In this document: positions 8,573-15,535 of the stretch, in pieces | Layout: each line of letters starts with the position of its first letter | How positions within the stretch are numbered: the first letter of the stretch is position 1 | The notes under the pieces: model-generated | The model's input: only the letters and a program-made list of their open reading frames with translations | Told to the model about the DNA's origin: nothing | Database searches by the model: none | Program-made: the position numbers and the translations under genes | From: Mucidula mucida | Taxonomy: Eukaryota; Basidiomycota; Agaricomycetes; Agaricales; Physalacriaceae | Reading direction: 5' to 3' | Assembly: GCA_015501055.1 (NCBI GenBank) | Contig: JADNYV010000537.1 | Location: forward strand, 7,501-23,035 | Length of the DNA stretch: 15,535 nucleotides

Positions 8573-11500
8573 TCAGTGCTTCGATCCAGCTGATGACCGC
8601 GAAGCAAAGGGTCGAGACTTCTGCAACTTAGCGTGTTTGCTCGGTCGTACCTCCTCCTCCTCCTCTTCCTCCTCCTCGTCAGAGACTGCAGCCGCGAGCG
8701 CGACTCGCTTCAGCGGAGCGACCTGACAGATACGCGTAGCCTGTAGCTGTGAACCTTGCAAGGCGATGAAAACGTCGTAGAAGACAGACTGCAGCTGTCT
8801 ATAGAATGAGGGATGAAACTCCTTGTCCGCCCACTTGAAGGAACGGTCGCTGCTAACTTGCGTCGATGCCTCCACCTGCATGTAGTATGTGGCGAGCTGC
8901 TGGAAATTATCCAGACCGCGCAATAAACTGAGGCCGTAGTCCTCGTCCTGGCCGTACAACGACGTTAAAAATCTCACAACGGCTCCAAATGTGTCGCCGT
9001 GTCCCAAAAAGCTTCCCATGAACCGGCTTCGCATACCGTTAGGAACCAAGGTGATACCGAAGAGTTCTCGTGCATATCGTCCAATGCTATTGCATTGCGA
9101 GGCCGAAAGTCTATCAGAGATGGACTCTGGAAGTCGGTGGAGCAGCAACCAGCAGTACAACCAGAGCGCAGACTCTACGTCGTGAAGGTAGTTGAACCGA
9201 AACCAGGGCGTATTCGCAAAATTCTGAGTTGCGACCGGAGGCCCCAGCTTCGTTTTAGGTGCATCTCGTAATCTGAATGTTGCGGACGATGACACGCAAT
9301 TTGTACTGCTGAAAGGAAGGAACTGATGCTCCCGGCATTGGTATTCGATTGCCATGAAGCCTGGCGTTCCCTAAGCATGAAGTCAGAGAGGCATAGTGGA
9401 AATCATAAACCAAATACTTACGGTAAGAGGAACAACGTTCGATGAGTCGGCACCATATACGCGCGCATATTCGAGATCCGAGATCTTGAGTTGAAGTTTG
9501 CCTAATGATGGGTCCTTGAAGACGAGACAGTTACCGGGACTGATGTCTCGATGAACATACCCGGCCAGGCGCAAGTAATTGAGGCCTAGATTTAGTGTCA
9601 TAGGGGATAACGAGAATATGATCGTAAGCACATACCTTCTAGGAGATGAACCATCGCTAAAGCATAATCGGCGTAGTCAGAGACCTCATATAGTGGGGTG
9701 CAATGATGTGCGAAAATGATCCTGCGGTGGGTTCGCTCCGGATGGTCGCCAATGGGTGTTGCAGGGATTTCCTCAGATTCTTCTACGACGGGAGGTATCT
9801 CATTTGTGCCAATTTGGGAACGCAAGGAACCTGGCACTTTCCCTAACACTGCTGGACGCGATTTGTTTCCTGGGAAATAAGAGAAGGGTGTATAGCCGGG
9901 CTCGGGTGCAGGCGCGACATCACAGTGTTGGGCGTCGCCCCGCTTGAACGTGACAACCACATCCTGCAAGATGTCCATGAAAAAGGGCTTAGCGTCCTCA
10001 ACCAGCGAAACCAGTGGAGAGTCGTCCAATCCCAGTTCAGTGAGGGGTGTACCTGCGGCGAGCTGATCGTCCAAGTTCTTCAGCGCGGAGAAGATATCGT
10101 CACAGATCTTCTTTTCTCCTTCGGAATCGGAGAAGAGCCAGACGTCTTTGAGAACAACGCTATTTAGACCGATGAACGTCCCCTTGATGGGGTCGTATTC
10201 ACGGACACTGCATACCCGCGTGGCACGCGTAACGATGTCGTTAGCAGCGGATTCAGCGATGAACGATTCGGTCAGGTAGAATTTCCCGTCGACTTCAAAT
10301 TGGTACTGAATCTTGTTGTTCGCGTCGCGAATTCGAGTTACAGTGGGGTCGTAGCCGAGGTCGATGCGATCGGCAAACGTCATGAAGATAGCGAAGCGCA
10401 CGAAAAGTCCAGGCTCCTAGTAGCGATCCATCAGATTCACTCATACGACAAAGAGAAATACCCACCTGGTGATAATCGAACGCGGGACTGACAGCGATGT
10501 GTGAACGCGAAAAATGCCAGAAACGCATTTCCACGCCCTCAATTGTGAATCCAAGGACAAAGCGACGGGAGTAGTCATTGAACAGAGTATGGTTGGCCGC
10601 TGATGCAATCTTGATTTCATTCTGAAAAGACAGTCAACGGCTGCAGGACGGAACAATAGGGAATCGTTACATCTGCGCGGTCGCTGACAAGTTTCTTGAA
10701 CTCGGCTGGACTGATATCCACGGTATCTGCTTTGTCGTTCTCGGAGTCTGAAACGTTTGATGTTGGCGTGCATCGTTCGAGGAGTATGAATTTAGCATCA
10801 ACCATAAACGATGACCCCGGCACTTCAGAGTTCGTCGTATTAGACCCATCGCATTCGAATGTGGTCGTCCTATCGTTGAGCTTCTCAAAGCTACCAACGA
10901 AACGTGCGCGACAAACCTCATATGTTACATCTAATTCCACTCCCTTTCCACCCACATGAGAGGGTTTATTTTCTTGAATAACAGGACCGTGCCGTTCCTC
11001 AAGGAGCTTCGGAAATAGGGGCATCGGCGGTGGTCTCAAAACGGTCTTTGCCTCCAAGAGCATCGTCTCTTGCTTGGGCGTCATCATCGGAAACGGTTGT
11101 GCTCTCTTCCGCAGTTGTAACGTCGGGGCATCAGGTGAATCTAGATAACCAAGCATGACACCCTTTTGAATGTGTAACAGACGCCACTGGGGGTTATCCT
11201 TTGTCGGCGCAGGTGGCTCACGGTAATCCACGGTAACAGCATCTGTAGTCGGCGTTTGGTTGTAGTCGCTCTGGCAAACGCTGTAAGGTGGTGGCGCAAA
11301 TATATCAGGAGTAATGTTGACGAACCGACGCTTGACTCGACGCGACCGCAGTCATGTTCTACGACACTGAGGTCACGGCGAATCGTTGAGAGTGGAATGC
11401 ACTAACCGATTCTTGACTGGCTGCGATAACAGGTTCCACAGGCACAGGCTGTCGAAGTCTGTTAGACCAAGACCGAATTAGGTAAATCGTTCTCTTACCA

Positions 11501-12169
11501 ATTGCACGTCTGGGTAAGACTCAGGCTGTAGAATTGGACCACCTGGTCACATTTAGTGAGTACCTTCTTCTACTGAGCGAGAACGTCTTACCATCTTCTA
11601 AGTCCGAATCGAAAGGGTCATCTTCAAGCTCTTCTCCCATATCCGCAGAATCCTCGTCAAATACGGTCGTATCTGTTGTGTCGGAATGGTCGGCTTCTGG
11701 TTGATGAACATCGTCCTATCGATGCATCAAGTACTGAGCGGATAGAATGCAAGCGTAGAGGACTGACCTTCAGCGGTGTAACAAACCCTTCTTCCATCTT
11801 GACCATTTTGCATGGTCCCGCATCTTCGTCTGAAAGATCCTCCGACTGAAGACGTTTACGTTTCCTACGGCTGACGACTGGTGTAGGCGTGATACGTAGC
11901 TCAGCATGTCCCCGAGACAATATACGTCGGCTCCTAATTCTTGCTTGCGCTTCCTTGTCAAGATTCGAAAAGAGGATCTCAACTACTCTTGGCCACTGTG
12001 AAGGTGCACATCCCATTCGGTTTCTAATCGCCGTTTCGATGGAAGCCCAATCTTGCTCCTCGGGTATACTGCCGGTTATTTCAGCCCCGCGCTCCGCCAA
12101 ACGATCGGCTTCTTCCCCGCCGTAGGTCTCGCCTTTGTATACAAGTAGAAATTCGATTTGACTTGGCAT
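8573..12169 (-). CDS. FunK1-type fungal protein kinase, nine exons
   Basis: Proposed exons: 12169-11768, 11715-11592, 11542-11499, 11448-11407, about 11330-10671, 10621-10466, 10416-9636, 9585-9422 and 9370-8573, giving about 1,056 residues. All introns have GT...AG ends and most are 49-52 nt; the one between 11407 and 11330 is uncertain. The kinase domain (about residues 425-950) has RRFVLGFTIEG and MRFWHFSRSH, a VVLKDVW segment (Lys about 566, the likely ATP lysine), the catalytic loop HRDISPGN (Asp about 750; HRD at 9545-9553), DLEYA in place of DFG (Asp at 9476-9478), and GTPGFMAIEYQ as the activation/P+1 region. This order is typical of FunK1 (PF17667), a family expanded in Agaricomycetes. 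The N-terminal 400 residues include a basic cluster SRRKRKR and acidic stretches; the C-terminus has nine Glu in a row and a basic tail, suggesting nuclear location (inference). Substrates are unknown. All catalytic residues seen are intact. Confidence 0.9.
8646..8679 (-). repeat. Trinucleotide tract coding a poly-Glu run in the kinase
   Basis: Repeats of CTC/TCC on the plus strand encode SDEEEEEEEEEV near the kinase C-terminus, followed by the basic RPSKHAKLQK. It is a microsatellite that may vary in length between strains without shifting the frame. Confidence 0.8.
9371..9421 (-). other. Intron within the kinase activation segment
   Basis: GTAAGT...CTTAG, 51 nt, phase 0, joins NVVPLT to GTPGFMAIEY. 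The fusion restores the expected FunK1 motif order, which makes this the best supported intron. Confidence 0.92.
9586..9635 (-). other. Intron just before the kinase catalytic loop
   Basis: GTATGT...AATCTAG, 50 nt, phase 1, joins MVHLLEG to LNYLRLAGYVHRD, rebuilding the helix that leads into HRD. Confidence 0.92.
10417..10465 (-). other. Kinase intron
   Basis: GTGGGT...CTACTAG, 49 nt, phase 0, joins SPAFDYHQ to EPGLFVRFAIF, both parts of the FunK1 N-lobe. Confidence 0.9.
10622..10670 (-). other. Kinase intron
   Basis: GTAACG...TTTTCAG, 49 nt, phase 0, joins KLVSDRAD to NEIKIASAANHTLF. Confidence 0.88.
11331..11767 (-). other. Cluster of four introns and three small exons in the kinase N-terminal region
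   Basis: Introns are 11716-11767 (52 nt), 11543-11591 (49 nt), 11449-11498 (50 nt) and about 11331-11406 (76 nt). The exons between them are 124, 44 and 42 nt. The first three keep the frame exactly and share the length of the other introns. For the fourth, the nearest acceptor (ending at 11359) leads to a stop, so a later acceptor after TCAAG is proposed; this is the weakest join in the model. Confidence 0.7.
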
Positions 12170-13029
12170 CGCTTTGCGTTATCGAGAAGGGCGAGTATAT
12201 ATCGAGAGACTGGCATGATGTATACTTCAATATACGCCCCGTTGACGTCTGTAAAAGATGGGTCATAGTATTGGGCAAATGCTATATAATGGTTCCGTCA
12301 ATATTGCAATCAAGACTGGAAAGAAACTTACCCATTATGAGGCAGACGCTGTTGGTGACGACAATGAACTTCCGTATTGAATCAGCATCATTGCAGTTCT
12401 TTCTTGCGCCTATTTCTTCCAGAAAGTGTCTTAACGCCTGAAGGACTTGAAGCCGTGATCATAGTCAACGAATGTAGTTCTTACATGGAAGAGCGCTTCC
12501 CCGTAGGTTCTACATGGCTTCGGACAGCGTGCAGAAATATTCCTGTCCTCTTATTTCAGTAAATACGCGTTTAAGTCGCACAATAAGAAAGGCGCACCGA
12601 CTATCAGAGTCTCCCAAAAATATTCCACAGCCGCAAGCCAGTCGGCCAGCCCCCACCACGTTTTTATTTGATAACAAAGAGGCTCCCAAATAAACCTCTG
12701 CCACCTCCGCGTCGACAGCCGGACCCAGTAGCATGGCGCTAGTTCAAGTGGCCAAGCTTGGCAGAGCCGGTATTGAAATTTCAAGGCGACGCGTTCAAAG
12801 AGGTCTCCTAGGAACGTGTCAGAGCATGAAAGGCGCGGATGATACGAGAGGTAAGATGGTCCTGGTGGTAAGAGGGCAACTGCACTCATTCCTTGCCGTA
12901 ATAGAGGCAAGCACAGCCACCGGTCTACCACCGTGACGCTTGCTCGTGCTGCAGAGGTTTGTCGAGCACATGTTGCGCGTTTTTTAGTGGTCCTGGTTCA
13001 GCGCCGCGCAACGGCCGTTTTTGGGAGAT
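12170..13029. other. Region without a supportable gene
   Basis: Open frames of up to 126 codons exist on both strands (for example 12551-12931 minus and 12733-12936 plus), but they overlap each other, carry no recognisable motif, and show no join to neighbours through good splice sites. The region presumably holds the kinase promoter and the 3' end of the next gene; it may also hold an old, unrecognisable repeat. Confidence 0.45.
12196..12201 (-). promoter_or_regulatory. TATA-like sequence upstream of the kinase ATG
   Basis: TATATA lies 27-32 nt upstream of the ATG at 12169. At that distance the transcript would start almost at the ATG, so either the 5' untranslated region is very short or this is not the functional box. 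Confidence 0.25.
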
Positions 13030-14098
13030 TCAGGATCTAGGCGGACAAAACATCCTCTGCGCAAAGCAGGTGCTCGAACCTCAAAGAGACCGCGTTACTT
13101 ACACGGCGAGCCGAAATCTGTCTTTCGTTGTATGTTCGAGCCACCTTCGCAATGCGGTCGAGCACAGTCTTCGGGAGAGATGCGGCAATGGTATTCCCAT
13201 AGAGTGACACGAAGCGCGTGAAAGAATGGAATGAAGACATCTTTGAAGTTTTGTCTGTTCGATCTACATACAAGGCTTGGAAGGTGCTAGGGAGGCCGGC
13301 GCATTGAGGAAACGTGGTAGGGAAGCTATCCACGGCCGCTGAGAAGGAAATCTCTAGGAGGCAATCCCGTCCATCAGTGGAACTCGGAGGTACAGCGTAT
13401 CTGGCTTTAACCTGAACTCTACCTCTGACCACAACGCCACCTGAATCTATTAAGTAACGGTACACGTCAACTCCGCCGAACTACTACACCTCAAGTACAT
13501 ACCCTCGCTGGCACCCCAACATCAGGATCTGCCCAGGATTAGACATGCTGCCGTCGAGTAGGCTAAACGCCTTTGGGAACTCGTTGACTTCCCTAAAGAG
13601 TAGATGGACGTGGGATGACTGTGGATATTCACAGGTGCTAAGAATTGATTGCGACAGAGGTCGTAAGATTGGAGTCAGTGAGAATGCCACTGAATGGTGA
13701 TGGCGATACGGGATTGCAGACGTGGGAGTACGAGTCCACTTCACGGGACCGCTTCTTCCACGTGTCTGCTCTTTCCCATTGCCTTTAGTGTTCCATTCTC
13801 GACAGTAAGTAATACCACTCTCTCTTGCTTCAACAATGACCGAGTCTAACACCCCCCAGGTTGTCGCATCGGGCAACCTCGTGTTGTCGTCGGGCCCAAA
13901 GTGTTGTAAATGTCGGGTATTCCGAGTAGTATCGCTAGCTGCGAAGAAGGGTTCGATTACCTCGAAGGACGTAGTCAGTAGACTACGAAGGGAGCACACG
14001 AATTTAGTGAGAAATGAGATTGCATTGCTAACGAAGTCTACGTTCGTTAGCGAGAGAGAGATAAAGACAAGTAAATTGAAATAAGTAAATTGAGTCAG
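13030..14098 (-). CDS. Hypothetical spliced gene, 5' end unresolved
   Basis: Two adjoining minus-strand frames join through an intron at 13425-13502 (GTATGT...GTGGTCAG, 78 nt, phase 2), linking ILMLGCQRG to GRVQVKARYAVPP. A second intron at 13057-13102 (GTAAGT...GCGCAG, 46 nt, phase 0) leads to a short last exon ending in TGA at 13030-13032; without it the frame stops at 13037. The upstream frame is open from 14098 but has no ATG until SMSNPG, so the true start must lie in another exon or the 5' end is broken. The later part (VDSFPTTFPQCAG, LPKTVLDRIAKVARTYNE) has the composition of real protein, but I recognise no domain. The plus-strand frame at 13836-14084 is its antisense. Confidence 0.45.
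13425..13502 (-). other. Proposed intron in the hypothetical gene
   Basis: Good GTATGT donor. The acceptor GTGGTCAG is chosen because it is the one that keeps the phase; a closer acceptor ending ATTCAG would shift the frame into a stop. Confidence 0.5.
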
Positions 14099-14121
14099 TT
14101 ATTATGGGTGGTAAAAAGGTC

Positions 14122-14148
14122 AAGGTCTCGCTGTTGAAGCAAGACCTT
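14122..14148. repeat. Hairpin 1: 7-bp arms
   Basis: AAGGTCT and AGACCTT flank 13 nt, which themselves add three more pairs (GCT/AGC) past one mismatch. It lies in the spacer between two minus-strand genes. Confidence 0.6.
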
Positions 14149-14164
14149 TATAGCACTTGAAGAG

Positions 14165-14192
14165 GCTGTACGAGGGCTGTGCTACGTACAGC
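14165..14192. repeat. Hairpin 2: 8-bp perfect arms
   Basis: GCTGTACG and CGTACAGC flank a 12-nt loop, starting 17 bp after hairpin 1. No run of T follows directly on either strand. Confidence 0.65.
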
Positions 14193-14323
14193 ATACGAAT
14201 AAGTAGATAGGTTCACGGAATAAAAAAATAAAAATTAAGTAGGGAGCTAAGCGTGATTAGTCCATTATCCATAACAGAGCCCCCCTTGCGTGAAGTTATT
14301 GTTCAACATGCTTGCAATCCAAT

Positions 14324-14934
14324 CTAACGCCGACAACGCCTAGCTGTCTGTGTCCTATGACCGAAAGGTGCCATAGCTCGGATGACTTCGCTGCCTGAAT
14401 CGTCGGTGAGTAGATCTAGGTCCGAGTTACTAGAGTTCGTCCTGTGGAAATGGGGGCTCGGGAAGTAAGTGCACTCGCTACTTAAGCTATCGGAATCAGA
14501 GTCTTCCTCCACAAGGAATTGCGGAAAGAAGGTGCTCTCGTCATTGGGAAAGTTCGAGTAGCCTTCCAGCGACATGGAAATGTTATCCTCAAGACGGTTG
14601 AAATACTCTTCCGGTCCGATCAGCCCTAACGGGTTGTGCTGATAGGTTTTGTTCGAAAGTCGTGTTGCTAGAACCATGGTTTAGCGACTTATAGAGAGAA
14701 AAGGTTATCGATTGTACCCATAGCAATTTCCAGCTCATCAAAGTCCGCTACATGTGACCATGAATTGACCGACTCCTCGGCGTGATGGTCTTCTGTAGCC
14801 TCGCATTCTCCTTGACCATACTCTGCTAGTACCTCAAGCTCAGTTTCAGAGCTTAAATCATCAATCCAACAAAAGTCTAGCCTGTTCGGGTGGTAGAACA
14901 TCTTGTTCATACGGTCTAGCTCTTTGCAAGACAT
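14324..14934 (-). CDS. Two-exon acidic orphan protein, 186 residues
   Basis: The start is the ATG at 14934 (MSCKELDRMNKMF). Exon 1 is 14934-14718 and exon 2 is 14667-14324, ending in TAG. The 50-nt intron (GTACAA...TTCTAG, phase 1) contains a CTAAAC branch-like sequence and restores a single frame: DELEIAM joins ATRLSNKTYQ. Left unspliced, the two parts would be small separate frames. The product is rich in Asp, Glu and Ser (EEDSDSDSLSSE, SSNSDLDLLTDDSGSE) and ends in a basic QTARRCRR tail. There is no signal peptide or membrane segment. I recognise no domain; acidic Ser-rich tracts of this kind are often phosphorylated or disordered, but no function is claimed. Confidence 0.6.
14668..14717 (-). 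other. Intron of the acidic orphan gene
   Basis: 50 nt, GTACAA to TTCTAG, phase 1 on both sides, with GCTAAAC as candidate branch point 11-17 nt before the acceptor. Its length equals that of the kinase introns. Confidence 0.65.
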
Positions 14935-15025
14935 CAATGGTTGACACTCGATTGACAGGGAATCTGATTTCCGTTAAGTCTGTGTTCTTTCACTTTGGCT
15001 AGCAAATAAATATGTACCAAGGTTC

Positions 15026-15420
15026 TCATTCAAGTTGCTTGGCGTAGGCATTGAGAGACATTGGCATATGTAGTCCGCGTGGAAAGGGTTTGAGATTTGG
15101 GTGTCGTTGGGGGAGAAGTCTGATGTGGAGAGAAACCTTCCCAAGGCGATACCCGCTGACGGACTTCTTTAGTTCAAGAACCGTTGTGCAACGCCTCTCG
15201 GCCTCGTAACAAAGAAGTTCAGGTGATACCGCACTTAGGAAGTCGAGTGCATCCCAGGTTTTGTCCGCTTTGAAATTCCACCTATGTGCTATACCCTCCT
15301 CTAACAATACTTTCACGATCGCGGTAAGGCATCCAATAAGTCGATTCAGGTAGAGTAGGTTTGTCCGTACATGTGCAAACACTTCAGCGCGCGTAGGCCA
15401 GTTGTTGTCCTTGAATGCCT
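15026..15420 (-). pseudogene. 3' part of an unrecognised gene interrupted by an LTR
   Basis: The minus-strand frame ends at the TGA at 15026-15028 and stays open through 15419, to the exact edge of the LTR copy; the first codon wholly inside the LTR is TAA (15422-15424). The coding-like sequence starts AFKDNNWPTRAEVFAHVR and includes LLEEGIAHRWNFKADKTWD and ALDFLSAVSPELLCYEAERR. There is no ATG near the LTR edge, so the original start lies beyond the insertion or in a lost exon. No domain is recognised. An intron nearer the 3' end is possible. Confidence 0.5.
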
Positions 15421-15535
15421 GTTAGTGACTAACTATAGCCACAAGACTAAACCAGGTACCATAGAGAGACTTAGGGAAAAGAAGCGTTTGTGTTTGTAGA
15501 ACTAGGCGGAGGCCAGGTGTATAAACAAGATTGGA
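15420..15535 (-). repeat. Third LTR of the same family (partial; U5/R end at window edge)
   Basis: It aligns with 5654-5769: both begin TGTTAG and share ACCAGGTACCA and AGGCCAGGTGTATAAAC. The copy runs off the window end inside R. It differs from the 5' LTR at many sites, so it comes from a separate, older or diverged insertion. Whether it is a solo LTR or the edge of a full element cannot be told. Confidence 0.93.

Noticed and set aside
12551..12931. Minus-strand frame of 126 codons, Leu- and Trp-rich, resembling a copia RNase H tail at first glance
   Set aside because: The order of residues around the possible match does not hold up, and the plus strand is equally open at 12733-12936.
13836..14084. 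Plus-strand frame of 82 codons with a Cys pair
   Set aside because: It lies antisense to the hypothetical minus-strand gene, which has splice joins in phase, and the Cys pattern is not a known zinc motif.

Overview
The window looks like nuclear DNA of a filamentous fungus, most likely a basidiomycete of the Agaricomycetes. Three things point that way: a FunK1-type protein kinase gene broken by many short (about 45-52 nt) GT-AG introns, an AAA-ATPase-like gene of a kind expanded in mushroom-forming fungi, and a Ty3/gypsy chromovirus. Every supported gene lies on the minus strand. I saw no bacterial features, rRNA, tRNA or CRISPR.

1-6165 is one decayed chromovirus read on the minus strand: 5' LTR 5654-6165, primer-binding region 5640-5651, a leader of about 580 nt, gag 5057-~4190, then protease, reverse transcriptase, RNase H, integrase and a C-terminal chromodomain ending at a TGA at 515-517, a polypurine tract next to the LTR, and a 3' LTR (1-373) cut by the window edge. 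Motifs of every domain survive, but single-base indels and stops break all the frames. The best signal in the window is here: 12 nt just inside the 5' LTR are exactly complementary to 12 nt within that LTR, placed about 30 nt downstream of a TATA box. This is the layout expected for Tf1/sushi-type self-primed reverse transcription.

6256-7867 holds an AAA-ATPase-like gene or pseudogene with a disordered N-terminus carrying three 18-bp repeats, a Walker-A-like loop, one in-frame TGA and one clear phase-0 intron. 7868-8572 has no recognisable gene. 8573-12169 is a FunK1 kinase gene that I can splice into nine exons (about 1,056 residues). 12170-13029 has no gene I can support. 13030-14098 is an unrecognised spliced gene with an unclear 5' end. 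14324-14934 is a two-exon acidic orphan gene. 15026-15420 is the 3' part of another reading frame, which stays open up to the first bases of a third LTR of the same family (15420-15535, cut by the window end), so that gene seems to be interrupted by the insertion.

The genes do not form an obvious pathway. The picture is an accessory, repeat-rich region where lineage-expanded families (FunK1, AAA-ATPase-like) and orphan genes sit among copies of one LTR family.
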